Below, piece after piece: positions 25,350 through 35,149 of a DNA stretch of 64,000 bases. Location: NCBI GenBank assembly GCA_024642505.1, contig JAHEAZ010000007.1, positions 1 through 64,000 of the forward strand, read 5' to 3'. The DNA comes from Gammaproteobacteria bacterium. GTDB lineage: Bacteria; Pseudomonadota; Gammaproteobacteria; Steroidobacterales; Steroidobacteraceae. The notes below the pieces were generated by a model that worked only from the letters and a program-made list of their open reading frames with translations, searched no databases and was not told the DNA's origin. Each line of letters begins with the position of its first letter. The stretch's first letter is position 1. A program made the position numbers and the translations under genes.

Positions 25350-26777
25350 GTGAAATTTCTCCTGCCCGTCGCACTGTCACTTGCCGTGCTGGTGGCCGGT
25401 TGCAAGCCCTCCGGTGAGGCAACCGCTCCACTTTACGACTCGGTCAAGGTCGAACGGCGTGCCATCGTCGTCGCGGTCGAGGCGGCCGGCACGGTCGAGC
25501 CGGTCACCACCGTGGAATTGAAGTCCAAGGCATCGGGCGAGATCCTCGCAATGACGGCGGAAACCGGCGACGAGGTGGCGCAGGGCGCGCTGCTGGTCAG
25601 GATCGACCCCCGTACCGCCCGCAACCGGCTGGCTCAGTCGGAGGCGGACCTGACCGCCGCGCGGGCGCGGTTGTCCATCGCCAAGGCCCAGCAGGAACGG
25701 GCAGCCACGCTGCTGGAGCAAGGCATCCTGTCCAAGCCAGATTACGAAAAAGCCGCACTGGAACTGGCCACGTCGAAGGCGCAGGTCGTTGCCGGCCAGG
25801 TAAGCGTCGAGAATGCCCGCATCGCGTTGAACGACACCGAGATCCGCGCGCCCATTGCCGGCACGATCATCGAGAGGAAGGTCGAGCCCGGCCAGGTGAT
25901 CTCCTCGCCCACCCAGGACGTCGGTGGCGGCACGCTGCTGCTCAAGATGGCCGAGCTTGCCCAGGTGCAGGTGCGCGTCCTGGTGGACGAGACTGACATC
26001 GGCAAGATTGCGCCCGGCATGCAGGCGACGGTCAGCGTCTCCGCCTTTCCCAACCAGCCGTTTACGGGCTCGGTGCTCAAGGTCGAGCCGCAGGCGGTGA
26101 TCGAGCAGAACGTGACCATGTTCGGGGTGCTGGTATCCATCGACAACCGCGATCGTCTGCTCAAGCCCGGCATGAATTCCGAGGTGATGATCTCCGTTGC
26201 CAGGCGAGAGGACGTGCTGACCCTGCCGGTGCCGGCGCTGCGCACCGATCGCGACCTGGCGTCCACCGCGCAAATTCTCGGGATCACCGAGGACGAACTG
26301 GGCACCAGGCTCCGCACGCCGGCTGACGGGGGCGAAGATGCCGCTGCGTTGGCACCGGCGCCACGGACTATCACGCTGGGCGACCGGACGGTGGAACTCC
26401 CGGAAGGCGTCAGCGCGGATGAGGTCCGGGCTGCGGCGGCCAAGCGGGGTGCCGGTGAGCAGCTCACGGCGGAAGAGCGCAACCTGATGCGCAAGGTGTT
26501 CCAGGGAACGGGCGCAGGAGGGGCTGGCAGCCGGCCGCCCGGCGCCTACCAGTTTGGCTCGGACTTCTGGGTAGTCGCCGAGCGCAATGGCGAGCGGGTA
26601 CCGGTCCGGGTCCGCACCGGTATCACCGACCTCGATCGCGCCGAGATCGTTGAGGGCCTGAAAGAGGGCGATTCCGTGCTGATGCTGCCGAGTTCGCACC
26701 TGATCGAGACCCAGCAGCAGCTGCAGTCCTTCATCACGCGCCGGGTCGGCGGCGTGCCTGGCATTGGCCAGCGCTAG
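25350..26777 (+). CDS. MacA/HlyD-type periplasmic adaptor lipoprotein
   Basis: A 475-residue membrane fusion protein. It begins with a lipoprotein signal (VKFLLPVALSLAVLVAGCKPS) at GTG 25350, with GAGG upstream; the earlier GTG 25338 is less likely. Barrel-sandwich halves flank a coiled-coil hairpin (about residues 80-165, ARNRLAQSEADLTAARARL), then the beta-barrel region (VQVRVLVDETDIGKIAPGM). A long insert of about 100 residues (TEDELGTRLRTPADGG to ERNLMRKVFQG) precedes the C-terminal domain FWVVAERNGERVPVRVRTGITD. It would link the following permease to an outer-membrane channel. The stop is 13 bases before the permease start. Confidence 0.88.
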   Translation: MKFLLPVALSLAVLVAGCKPSGEATAPLYDSVKVERRAIVVAVEAAGTVEPVTTVELKSKASGEILAMTAETGDEVAQGALLVRIDPRTARNRLAQSEADLTAARARLSIAKAQQERAATLLEQGILSKPDYEKAALELATSKAQVVAGQVSVENARIALNDTEIRAPIAGTIIERKVEPGQVISSPTQDVGGGTLLLKMAELAQVQVRVLVDETDIGKIAPGMQATVSVSAFPNQPFTGSVLKVEPQAVIEQNVTMFGVLVSIDNRDRLLKPGMNSEVMISVARREDVLTLPVPALRTDRDLASTAQILGITEDELGTRLRTPADGGEDAAALAPAPRTITLGDRTVELPEGVSADEVRAAAAKRGAGEQLTAEERNLMRKVFQGTGAGGAGSRPPGAYQFGSDFWVVAERNGERVPVRVRTGITDLDRAEIVEGLKEGDSVLMLPSSHLIETQQQLQSFITRRVGGVPGIGQR

Positions 26778-26790
26778 CGGAAGTTGCCAC

Positions 26791-27999
26791 GTGCCCTACC
26801 TCGAGATCATGCGGGTGGCGCTGCAGTCGATCCGCGCCAACGTTTTCCGCGCCGCGCTGACCATGCTCGGCGTGATCATCGGCGTGGCAGCGGTAATCAC
26901 CATGGTGGCGCTTGGATCCGGCGCACAGCGGGCCATCGACCAGCAGCTGCAGGCGCTGGGTGCCAACCTGCTGACGATCAACTCCGGCATGTGGTTCATG
27001 CGCGGCGTGTCAAGGCAACAGAACACGCTGACCATCGCTGACGCAGAGCTGCTGGGCCGCGAGGCGGTGCACCTGTCCGCGGTGGTGCCTGAGATGTCGC
27101 TGCGCGACCAGGTGAAAGCGGGCAACCGCAACCTCAACGTGTCCATCACCGGCACCACCCCCAACTACGCCGACGTCCAGGCCTTCAAGGTCGCGGCCGG
27201 GCGAATGTTCACCGCCTCGGACGACGCCGCGCGCCGGCGGGTCGCAGTGGTCGGGGCGGAGGTCCCGGGGATGCTCGACACGGATGCCGAGGCCATGATC
27301 GGCCGGACCCTGCTGATCCGTGCGGTACCCTTCGAGGTGATCGGCGTGTTCCAGGCCAAGGGCGCGGTCGGCATGAGCAACCCCGATGACGACGTGTGGC
27401 TGCCGCTGCAGACGGCCCGCTACCGCTTGACCGGGAAGGACGTGTTGCAGTCGATCAGCGTGGAGGTGTCGGCAGACTCGACCATTGAGCAGGCGATGGT
27501 GGACATCGAACGGGTCCTGCGCCGCGCGCATGGCATCCTGCCCGGGCGCGACAACGACTTCGCAATCTTCGACCGCAAGACCTTTTTCAACGCGCGTGCC
27601 GAGGCGACCGAGGTATTTTCCTTCCTGCTGGCCGGAATCGCCGGGGTCAGCCTGATCGTCGGCGGCATCGGCATCATGAACATCATGCTGGTGACGGTTA
27701 CCGAGCGGACCCGCGAGATCGGAATTCGCAAGGCCTGCGGCGCCACGCGCGGGACGATCATGCTGCAGTTCCTGGTCGAGTCGGTGACGCTTTGCGTGCT
27801 CGGCGGCCTGCTGGGGATCCTGCTTGGTTCCGGGCTGTCGATGTTGCTGGCGAAGTTTGCCGGATGGCAGACCTACGTCACTATTGGCAGCGTGATGCTG
27901 TCGTTTGGCTTTGCGGCCTCCGTGGGCCTGATATTCGGCCTGATGCCGGCGCGTCGCGCGGCCCGGCTAGACCCGATCGAGGCACTGCGCTACGAGTGA
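26791..27999 (+). CDS. MacB-like ABC transporter permease
   Basis: A 402-residue permease of the MacB type (mechanotransmission ABC family): one N-terminal helix (FRAALTMLGVIIGVAAVITMV), a large periplasmic domain (about residues 45-275) and three C-terminal helices, with the FtsX-like block RTREIGIRKACGATRGTIMLQFLVES. It lacks any nucleotide-binding domain, and no separate ATPase gene follows the adaptor gene as is usual in such loci. GTG 26791 is chosen because the upstream extension overlaps the adaptor gene. Function depends on an ATPase encoded elsewhere. Confidence 0.9.
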   Translation: MPYLEIMRVALQSIRANVFRAALTMLGVIIGVAAVITMVALGSGAQRAIDQQLQALGANLLTINSGMWFMRGVSRQQNTLTIADAELLGREAVHLSAVVPEMSLRDQVKAGNRNLNVSITGTTPNYADVQAFKVAAGRMFTASDDAARRRVAVVGAEVPGMLDTDAEAMIGRTLLIRAVPFEVIGVFQAKGAVGMSNPDDDVWLPLQTARYRLTGKDVLQSISVEVSADSTIEQAMVDIERVLRRAHGILPGRDNDFAIFDRKTFFNARAEATEVFSFLLAGIAGVSLIVGGIGIMNIMLVTVTERTREIGIRKACGATRGTIMLQFLVESVTLCVLGGLLGILLGSGLSMLLAKFAGWQTYVTIGSVMLSFGFAASVGLIFGLMPARRAARLDPIEALRYE

Positions 28000-28010
28000 G
28001 ATGTGGGCCA

Positions 28011-28046
28011 AAGCCCGGTGCAGGCGAAGGAACATGCACCGGGCTT
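28011..28046. terminator. Strong hairpin between convergent genes
   Basis: AAGCCCGGTGCA and TGCACCGGGCTT form a perfect 12-bp stem around a 12-base loop. It lies 12 bases after the permease stop and 18 bases before the end of the opposing SYLF gene, so it can terminate transcription from both sides. Confidence 0.75.
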
Positions 28047-28063
28047 GCGTCGCAGCGGGCCCG

Positions 28064-28636
28064 TTACTTGAGCGGCTTGTAGGAGAACTTGGCGCCGCCG
28101 AGCGCGGCCTCGTACATCAGGCCGCCCTTGATTATCACAAACGGCGCTACGCCCTTGTTGTAGTCGCCTGCCGTGGTGGCGTCCTTCTTGCCGCCACTGG
28201 CGCCGGCGCTACTGCCGCCGGTGCCTGCACCGGCAGATGCGCCCGCAGTGATCGCCACGGCGCTGGCCTGCGCGCCGAACTCGAAGTTGCCGGAAGTGAA
28301 TTCCTCGAAGGCACGTTTGTCCTCGAAGAAGATGATCAGGCTGTAGCCCTGGGCACCGGCCTGCCAGCCAATGCTCAGCTGGGTCATCTTGGTCTTGCCG
28401 ACCGCTTTCCCGCCGACGTAGACCTGGCCCTTGCCATGGGCGCCGCCGATGCCAAGGCCGGCCTTGCCGATAGTCGGGTATATCGCGTAGCCGTAGCTGT
28501 TGCCGAAGAACGCGCTGCTCTCGCCCGCATCGCGGAATAGCTGGGCGGTGTCCGTGTACTCGTCGGCCCGGGCCGGCGCACCGAAGGCCAGCAGCCCGAG
28601 CGCCAGGCAGGCGGAAATCAGAATGTTGCGAGTCAT
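28064..28636 (-). CDS. SYLF/YSC84-like lipid-binding protein
   Basis: A 190-residue secreted protein with a signal peptide (ILISACLALGLLAFGAPARA). The mature part carries the SYLF/Ysc84 pattern: YGYAIYPTIGKAGLGIGGAHGKGQVYVGGK, MTQLSIGWQAGAQGYSLIIFFEDKRAFEEFTSGNFEFGAQASAV and a C-terminal KGGLMYEAALGGAKFSYKPL. A low-complexity Gly/Ala/Ser loop (GASAGAGTGGSSAGASGGKK) interrupts the domain. Proteins of this family bind phosphoinositides or acidic lipids; the bacterial role is unclear. The start at 28636 is set by GGGGAG and the signal peptide. Confidence 0.85.
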   Translation of the reverse strand: MTRNILISACLALGLLAFGAPARADEYTDTAQLFRDAGESSAFFGNSYGYAIYPTIGKAGLGIGGAHGKGQVYVGGKAVGKTKMTQLSIGWQAGAQGYSLIIFFEDKRAFEEFTSGNFEFGAQASAVAITAGASAGAGTGGSSAGASGGKKDATTAGDYNKGVAPFVIIKGGLMYEAALGGAKFSYKPLK

Positions 28637-28765
28637 CTTGTGGTCTCCCCGTTCATCGAAAATCGTATCAGCCGCCAATATTAACCCATAGCTTGCCCCG
28701 GAGCGGCTTCGTGGAGTCCGAGCGGCCCGGCAGCTGCCCGACGACCTCTGGTCCCTGCCGCCGGC

Positions 28766-31700
28766 TCAGCCCGCCGCCTCGGCGGGCCGGGCAGCGAACG
28801 CCGTCGCCTTGCGCGGCTCGATCACCGGCGGCAGCAGCTTGTACATCACCGGCGTGACCAGTCGCGCCAGCAGCGTCGAGGAGACCAGCCCGCCGATGAT
28901 CACGATCGCCAGCGGCGAGTACAGGCCGGAGCCCTGGATGGCCAGCGGCGTCAGGCCGCCGATCGCCGTGAGCGACGTCAGCAGGATCGGGAAGAAGCGG
29001 ATCTCACCCGCCTTCTCGATCGCCTCGTCGAGCCCGGTACCGCCCTCGCGCAGCTGGTTGGTGAAGTCGACCAGCAGGATGGAGTTCTTAATCTCGATGC
29101 CGACCAGGGCGATCATGCCGATCAATGCGGTGAAGGACAGCGTGTAGCCGGTCAGGAACAGCGCGGCGAGTGCGCCGACCATGCCAAGTGGAACCACGCC
29201 GAATACGATCAGGGTGGAGCGGAAGCTGCCGAATTCCAGCACCAGCACCGCCAGGATCCCGAACATTGCGACCAGCAGCGCGACACCGAGGCCGCCGAAG
29301 GCCTCCTCGCGTGCCTCAACCTCGCCTGCTGCCGTGTAGCGATAGCCAGCTGGCCACTCCATGTTCGCCAGCGCTGCCATCACCCCGGTCGTGACCTCAT
29401 CGGTGACGTATCCCGTCTTCGGATAGGCGGTGATGCTGACCGAGCGCTCGCGGTCGTAGCGGTGGATGACGTTGGGTTCGGTGCGGAATTCGGGGTCGGT
29501 AATCTGCCTCAGCGGTACCTGGCCACCGGCCAGCGACGACACCTGGATCTCGCCGAGCAGGCCGAGGGTCGGCCGGCCCTCGATGGGCAGGCGCAGGGTG
29601 ATGTCGTACTCGTCGCCGTCCGGCTCGCGGAACCGGCCCGCAGGCAGGCCGGCCACGGCGAGCCGCACCGTGCGGTCGGCCTCGATGGCTGACACCCCGA
29701 ACAGCGCCGCTTTCTCCGTGTCGATCCTGAGGTCGAGGTCGGTGCGCTGCAGGCGCATCGGGTTGTTGACGTCGCGCGCACCCTCGATGCCCATGACGAC
29801 CTGCTCGACCTCGGCCGCGAGGGCGCGCAGCGTTCCCAGGTCGGCGCCGACGATTCGGACCTCGATTGGCGCGTTGATCGGCGGGCCGTTCTCGAACTGC
29901 CGCACCGTGATCTGCGCCGCCGGATAGTCGGCAAAAGTAGCGCGCAGTCCGTCGAGCATGCGGTTGGTCGATTCCGGCTCGTAGTCCGTGACCTCGGCGA
30001 ATACTTCGGCTACGTTGGCCGATACGCCGGTCGAGATGACGTTGTAGTAGACGCGTGGGTTGTCGTGGCCGAGGTTGGCGAACCAGTACTTGATGCCAGG
30101 CTGCTGCGCCAGTTCTTGCTCGACGAAGCGCAGCGCGCGGTCGGTCTCGGCCAGGCTGGCACCGTCCGGCGCCTCGATACGCACGCGGAACTGCGGAATG
30201 TCGGCAGTCGGAAACAGGCTGAAACCGATCATCGGAACCAGGCCCAGCGCAGCCACAAATACGCCAAGGGCCAGCAGCAGGGTCGCGCGCGGAAACGCCA
30301 GCGCCTTGCGCAGTGCCGGGCTGTAGAAGCCGTGGATGCCGCGCATCACCACCGCCAGTACGCGATCGGCGAGGGCGTCGGAGCGCTCGATCAGTCCGCG
30401 GCCGGCCAGTACCAACCGTCCCAGCCAGGGCTTTCGCGGCAACGGGCGCGGCTCGCCCCTGAGCAGCCGGCTGCCGAGGAACGGGATGATGGTCAGCGCC
30501 ACGAACAGTGACGCCAGGATTGTGTACAGCACCGCCGCCGGCAGGGAGCGAACGAACTCGCCCGAGCCCTCTGGCAGGAACAGCAGGGGCAGGAAGGCTA
30601 GCAGCAGGGTGGCCGTGCAGCCGAGTACGGCGAGCCAGATCTGGTCGGTGGCCCGGATGGCCGCCTGGCGGCGCGGCATGCCTTCACGGACGTGCCGCGC
30701 GATGTTTTCGACGACGACGATCGAATCGTCCACCAGCAGGCCAAGGGCGACCACGAACCCCGCAATCGACAGCTGGTTGAGCGAAAAGCCGGTGAAGTAG
30801 AGCGCGGAAAGGCCGATCGCCAGCGACAAGGGGATGGAGATCATGACTATGCCAGCCGCCCGCAGCCCAAGCGGCAGCAGCGTCAGCAGCACCAGGCCGA
30901 TTGCAATGCTGAAGTCGAACTCCAGCCGTGACAGGCGATGGTCAACGTTGCGGGACTGGTCGAAGCCGCGCTCGAGGCGCACACCCTCGGGCAGCGTGCG
31001 CTCGAATTGATCGAGGCGCTGGTAGATGGCGTCGCGGACGGTGAAGACGTTCTGGTCGTCCTTCATGTTCGCGGTGATGAACACGGCACGCTTGCCGTTG
31101 TAGCGACCGAGGTATCGCTCCTCCTCTGCGCTCCAGGAAACCTGGGCGATGTCGCGGACCCGCACGGGCCGGCCGCCCCGAGCGCTGACCACGGTGTCAG
31201 CGACCTCGTCGAGCGACTGGTAGCGGCCCGAGGTCTTGAGGTTGTAGCGCCGCAGGCCGACGTCCACGGCGCCGCCCGGGATGCTGGCGTTCTCGCTCTG
31301 GATGGCGTTCATCACCTGGCCGAGTGTCACGCCGGCGCCGGAGAGCCGCTCGAGGTCGACGGCGACCCGGACTTCGGGCCGGGGATAGGCCCAGCTGTCG
31401 GCCCGGCGGACACCGGGCGCCGTTTCGATCGCTTCTTCGAGGTCCTCGGCAAGCGCCTGCAGCTGGCGCCAGTCCGCCCGTTCGCTTACCAGCGCCAGCT
31501 GCACGATGTTCACAAGGCTCGGCTTGAACTGGCGGACGTCGATATCGAGGATATCCGCCGGTAGCGACGGGCGCAGCCGGTTGATCTCGCGTAGCACCTC
31601 GTCGTACTTGCGGTCAGCATCGACTCCCCAGGTGAACTCGATCTGCACGGTTGCGAGCCCATCCATCGCTGAGCTCTCGATCTTCTTGACTTCGTCGAGC

Positions 31701-31918
31701 TCGTTGAGCGCGTCCTCGATCGGGTCGACTACCAGCTGTTCGATGTCCTCGGGGCCGGCGCCCGGGTAGGTGATCACCAGGAACGAGCCGGGGAATGTCA
31801 GCGACGGGTCCTCGGCGCGTGGAATCAGGTTGAGCGCGGTGATGCCGGTGGCGATCAGCAGCGTGAACACCACCAGCGTGAACTGCCAGCGCCTGACCGC
31901 GAATGCCCAGAGACTCAT
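28766..31918 (-). CDS. RND efflux pump inner-membrane permease
   Basis: The 1050-residue proton-driven permease is the last gene of a tetR-tolC-adaptor-permease operon. It has the AcrB-type plan: TM1 (FTLVVFTLLIATGITALNLIP), a periplasmic half, TM2-7 with the proton-relay Asp pair in GLLVDDSIVVVENIARHV, a second periplasmic half, and TM8-12 including ALIGMIALVGIEIKNSILLVDF. Porter-domain segments such as TYPGAGPEDIEQLVVDPIEDAL are typical of the hydrophobe/amphiphile exporters. It starts 11 bases after the adaptor stop. The substrate cannot be read from the sequence. Confidence 0.95.
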   Translation of the reverse strand: MSLWAFAVRRWQFTLVVFTLLIATGITALNLIPRAEDPSLTFPGSFLVITYPGAGPEDIEQLVVDPIEDALNELDEVKKIESSAMDGLATVQIEFTWGVDADRKYDEVLREINRLRPSLPADILDIDVRQFKPSLVNIVQLALVSERADWRQLQALAEDLEEAIETAPGVRRADSWAYPRPEVRVAVDLERLSGAGVTLGQVMNAIQSENASIPGGAVDVGLRRYNLKTSGRYQSLDEVADTVVSARGGRPVRVRDIAQVSWSAEEERYLGRYNGKRAVFITANMKDDQNVFTVRDAIYQRLDQFERTLPEGVRLERGFDQSRNVDHRLSRLEFDFSIAIGLVLLTLLPLGLRAAGIVMISIPLSLAIGLSALYFTGFSLNQLSIAGFVVALGLLVDDSIVVVENIARHVREGMPRRQAAIRATDQIWLAVLGCTATLLLAFLPLLFLPEGSGEFVRSLPAAVLYTILASLFVALTIIPFLGSRLLRGEPRPLPRKPWLGRLVLAGRGLIERSDALADRVLAVVMRGIHGFYSPALRKALAFPRATLLLALGVFVAALGLVPMIGFSLFPTADIPQFRVRIEAPDGASLAETDRALRFVEQELAQQPGIKYWFANLGHDNPRVYYNVISTGVSANVAEVFAEVTDYEPESTNRMLDGLRATFADYPAAQITVRQFENGPPINAPIEVRIVGADLGTLRALAAEVEQVVMGIEGARDVNNPMRLQRTDLDLRIDTEKAALFGVSAIEADRTVRLAVAGLPAGRFREPDGDEYDITLRLPIEGRPTLGLLGEIQVSSLAGGQVPLRQITDPEFRTEPNVIHRYDRERSVSITAYPKTGYVTDEVTTGVMAALANMEWPAGYRYTAAGEVEAREEAFGGLGVALLVAMFGILAVLVLEFGSFRSTLIVFGVVPLGMVGALAALFLTGYTLSFTALIGMIALVGIEIKNSILLVDFTNQLREGGTGLDEAIEKAGEIRFFPILLTSLTAIGGLTPLAIQGSGLYSPLAIVIIGGLVSSTLLARLVTPVMYKLLPPVIEPRKATAFAARPAEAAG

Positions 31919-31929
31919 GGGTAATGGCC

Positions 31930-33012
31930 TCAGCCTGCGCCGAGCACGCGGACGGCCTGGCCGTCGCGCAGGTAGGACGCCCCCTCGGTGACGACGCGCT
32001 CGTCGCCGGCAAGTCCGCCGAGCACCTCGACCTGGTCGCCTACCAGGCGGCCAATGCGCACGGCGACGCGTTGTGCTATCTCGCCGTCGTCACGTCGCGC
32101 GATGACATAGACCACCGCTTCGGAGCCGTCGGCCTCGAGTAAAGCCTGCACCGGCACAACCGACACGTTGGAGCCTGCGGCACCTGTCATCTCGACCTTC
32201 GCCACCAGCCCTTGCACGAAGCGAACGCCGTCGGGCGAGATCGAGAGTTTCATCTCGTAGGTGCCGGTCATCGGATCGGCGGCGGAAGCCAGCTCGGACA
32301 CCGTCGCCGGAAACACCTGGCCTGGATAGGCGTCGAGCCTGACGCGGGCGGCATCACCCGGGCGGACACGCACGATGTCACGATCGGTCAGTGCGGCGCT
32401 GATGATCCAGCCCTCCGACGTGTCGCCCACCACCAGTACAGGCTGGCCGGCCGCCACCAGTTCGTCAGCCTCTGCAAGCTTGCGCAGCACGATCCCGTCC
32501 GCCGGCGCCTCGATGCGTGCGAAGCGGGCGTTGAACTCCGCCGCGCGCAGGTTGGCCGCGGCAACGTCGCGTGCGGTCATCAGGTCGTCGAGCTGCTCGC
32601 GGGTCGCAACCTCGTCGGCGAAGAGCGCACGGCCCCGCTCCAGGTCCCGCTCGGTCTTCTCTGCCAGCGCGCGCGCCTGGGCCACCGCGGCGGCGACTTC
32701 CTGCTGGGCGAGCGAGGCCAGCAGCTGGCCGCTCTGTACGCGCTCGCCTTGCTCGACATTGATCGAGGCGATCACGCCGGCCGTCTTGAAGGACAGCCTG
32801 ATCTCCTCAGCTGGCGCCAGCGTGCCGACGGCGCGCAGGCTCGACTGCAGCGAGGACTGAACGACTGCCGCGACCCGCACCGGCGTGGCAGCGGCGGGCG
32901 TCCCGGTAGGCGGACTATCGCTGCCACAACCCGCAGCCAGCGTTGCCGCCGACAGCCACAATACGGCCCACACCACGCGCCACCGGCTCGACAAATGCCA
33001 GGTTCCGATCAT
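31930..33012 (-). CDS. RND periplasmic adaptor lipoprotein
   Basis: A 360-residue membrane fusion protein. The N-terminus carries a lipoprotein signal with lipobox LAAGC. Then come the lipoyl/barrel-sandwich half (RAVGTLAPAEEIRLSFKTAGVI), a coiled-coil hairpin (about 95-150), the second half (RIEAPADGIVLRKLAEADELVAAGQPVLVVGD) and the beta-barrel domain. It connects the permease to the TolC-like channel. Its start overlaps the stop of the tolC-like gene (33009-33012), so the two are translationally coupled. Confidence 0.93.
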   Translation of the reverse strand: MIGTWHLSSRWRVVWAVLWLSAATLAAGCGSDSPPTGTPAAATPVRVAAVVQSSLQSSLRAVGTLAPAEEIRLSFKTAGVIASINVEQGERVQSGQLLASLAQQEVAAAVAQARALAEKTERDLERGRALFADEVATREQLDDLMTARDVAAANLRAAEFNARFARIEAPADGIVLRKLAEADELVAAGQPVLVVGDTSEGWIISAALTDRDIVRVRPGDAARVRLDAYPGQVFPATVSELASAADPMTGTYEMKLSISPDGVRFVQGLVAKVEMTGAAGSNVSVVPVQALLEADGSEAVVYVIARRDDGEIAQRVAVRIGRLVGDQVEVLGGLAGDERVVTEGASYLRDGQAVRVLGAG

Positions 33013-34475
33013 GGTCCTGTCTCCATCCGGGCCGTGGCAAGTACCGGGCCGCCAACGGCGTATTCGACCGCGGCCAGCGCAGAGAGCGCCTGGAAGCGGT
33101 TTACCTGCTGGTTCAGTTGCGCGCTGGTGATGGCGCGGCGCGCGTCGATGAACTCGACCTGGGCGATCTGGCCCAGATCCCGCTTGCGTCGGGCGATCTC
33201 GAAGGCGCCCTCGGCGGCCTCGACCCGCTTGGCGGCGGTACGCAGCGAGGCCTCGGCGACCTCGAAGTCCTTGGTCGCCTCCAGCACTTCGAGGCGAATC
33301 TGCTGTTCCGCCAGCGCGCGGGTGGCGCGCAGCTCATCGCTCCTGGCACGGGCCTGGCGCAGCGAGGCCCGGTCCGCGCCGCCATTGAAGAAGTTGAAGC
33401 GCAGTACCAGCGAGGCCAGTACGTAGCGATCATCGCTGGTGAAGCCGTAGTCCTCGCCCTGGACACCAGCATCCACGGCCAGCGCCAGTTGCGGCTTGAA
33501 TGCGGCCCGAGCTAGGTCTTCCGCGGCCCCCGCGGCGTCGATCCCGGAGTCGATCTGCTTCAGCTCTTGGCGACGATCGATCGCCGTGTCCTGCAACCAT
33601 CCCCGGTCCCGTGCGACACTGCCGGCCTGGCGTATCAGCGCGTCTCGCCGCCGGACGACGTCGCTGTCGCTCACCGTGGCTTCCGGCAGGGGAGCTTCCA
33701 GCGGTGCGTTACGCAACAGGTTCACGTAGTTCTGTGCGATGCGCTCGGCGCCGGCAGTGGACTCGATTTGCTGCTCGATCTCGAGCACGTCGGCCTCGGC
33801 ACGCAGCACCAGGTCGCGGGTGACGCGACCGTTGCGAAACAGGCTCTCGTTGACCCGCTGGTTTTCCCGCGCCGCTTCGAGCGAAGCCGCCAGGATCGCC
33901 TTCGATTCGCGCGTCGCCAGCCAGCGCAGATAGGCCTGTTGCACATCGCGCCGGAGACGGACCCGGAAGGCCTCGAGGCCCTGTTGCGAAGCCTGGTAGT
34001 CGAACCCGGCGGCGCGTGTGGCGGCAGAAATGCGGGCGTCATACAGCGGCTGGGTCAGCGTCAGCGTCGATTGCTGCTCGCGCTCGCGCAGGAAGGGGAT
34101 CGATGCATTGTCGATCGGCGTGTAGGGGGCCGGCTGGCCGGCTGCGGCCAACAGCGAGTTCAAGGACCCGTACACCGGATTGAGCAGGTCACCGACGGGG
34201 ATCTCGATTTCGCGGCCGCCGTCGGCTATCGAGTAGCGCAAGTTGAGATCGATCGCCGGCAGGAAACGGGCGCGGGCCTGGTCCAGCACGGCAAGCCGCT
34301 GCGCGACGTCTGCCGCGGCGCCGGCAAGCTCGAGGTTGGCCCCCTCGGCCTCTGCGACGAGTTGCTCGATGGCGACGTCCACGGTCTCGGCGCTGGCGAC
34401 TGACGCGAACAGCGCGCCGGCCGTCATCAGGACCGCAAACATGCCCTGGATAGCAGACGTTGAACTGTTAGACAT
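33009..34475 (-). CDS. TolC-family outer-membrane efflux channel
   Basis: A 488-residue outer-membrane efflux protein with a signal peptide (MFAVLMTAGALFASVASAETV). It has two OEP repeats rich in long helices (EQLVAEAEGANLELAGAAADVAQRLAVLDQARARFLPAIDLNLRY; ARSDELRATRALAEQQIRLEVLEATKDFEVAEASLRTAAKRVEAAE). It provides the exit duct for the RND pump. It lies 30 bases downstream of the tetR stop, in the same leftward operon. Confidence 0.92.
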   Translation of the reverse strand: MSNSSTSAIQGMFAVLMTAGALFASVASAETVDVAIEQLVAEAEGANLELAGAAADVAQRLAVLDQARARFLPAIDLNLRYSIADGGREIEIPVGDLLNPVYGSLNSLLAAAGQPAPYTPIDNASIPFLREREQQSTLTLTQPLYDARISAATRAAGFDYQASQQGLEAFRVRLRRDVQQAYLRWLATRESKAILAASLEAARENQRVNESLFRNGRVTRDLVLRAEADVLEIEQQIESTAGAERIAQNYVNLLRNAPLEAPLPEATVSDSDVVRRRDALIRQAGSVARDRGWLQDTAIDRRQELKQIDSGIDAAGAAEDLARAAFKPQLALAVDAGVQGEDYGFTSDDRYVLASLVLRFNFFNGGADRASLRQARARSDELRATRALAEQQIRLEVLEATKDFEVAEASLRTAAKRVEAAEGAFEIARRKRDLGQIAQVEFIDARRAITSAQLNQQVNRFQALSALAAVEYAVGGPVLATARMETGP

Positions 34476-34505
34476 GTGTCAATCCCGGGACAAAAAAAAC
34501 CGAAC

Positions 34506-35144
34506 TTACTTGCCTGGTGCGAGCATGTGCCGCAGCATCGCCCGGCCTTCCTCCATCAACGTCCCTACCTCGATTCCCTGCCTGGCAATTTCCTGCGACT
34601 TGTTGGTCGCGATCTGGATCAGGCCGTGGCTGAAGGCCCACAACATGAAGCAGACCTTGAGCGGATCGCCGATGTCGGCGCGGATTGAACCATCCGCAAT
34701 GCCGCGGTGCAGCGATTCGACGATGACCGCCAGGACGCTGTCGCCTCCCGCATTGCAGGCGAGTTCATTCGGCTCGCCCAGGTGCGCCTGGTGCGCGTGG
34801 TAGCGGCTGCAGGCGTCAAACTGGAATGGATTTTCCTGCTGAAATAGCGCATAGGCGCGACCGATGGCGGTGACCTGGTCGATGCCCAACTGGTGCTCTG
34901 ACGTCGCCTGCTCGAAGCGATGCCGGAGTTCCTCGAGCGCCCGTCCGGTGATGGCGAACAGCAGGTCTTCCTTGTCTTTGAAATAGACGTAAAGCAGGGC
35001 CCGCGACAGCCGCGCTGTACGGGCGACCTGATCCATGGTGACCGAGTCCCAGCCCTTCTCGGCGTAAAGCTGTTCAGCTGCCTCGATGATCTCGAGCCGG
35101 CGGCGTTCCTTTTCTTCCTCGCGGCGTTCGGCAATGTAGGACAT
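34506..35144 (-). CDS. TetR-family repressor of the RND efflux operon
   Basis: A 212-residue TetR-type repressor. The N-terminal helix-turn-helix domain (about residues 15-62) reads RRLEIIEAAEQLYAEKGWDSVTMDQVARTARLSRALLYVYFKDKEDLLF. The C-terminal ligand domain is helical and Cys/His-containing (FDACSRYHAHQAHLGEPNELACNAGG). It is the first gene of the operon tetR-tolC-adaptor-permease, so it probably represses itself and the pump; two perfect palindromes just upstream are candidate operators. The inducer is unknown. Confidence 0.92.
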   Translation of the reverse strand: MSYIAERREEEKERRRLEIIEAAEQLYAEKGWDSVTMDQVARTARLSRALLYVYFKDKEDLLFAITGRALEELRHRFEQATSEHQLGIDQVTAIGRAYALFQQENPFQFDACSRYHAHQAHLGEPNELACNAGGDSVLAVIVESLHRGIADGSIRADIGDPLKVCFMLWAFSHGLIQIATNKSQEIARQGIEVGTLMEEGRAMLRHMLAPGK

Positions 35145-35149
35145 GGCAA

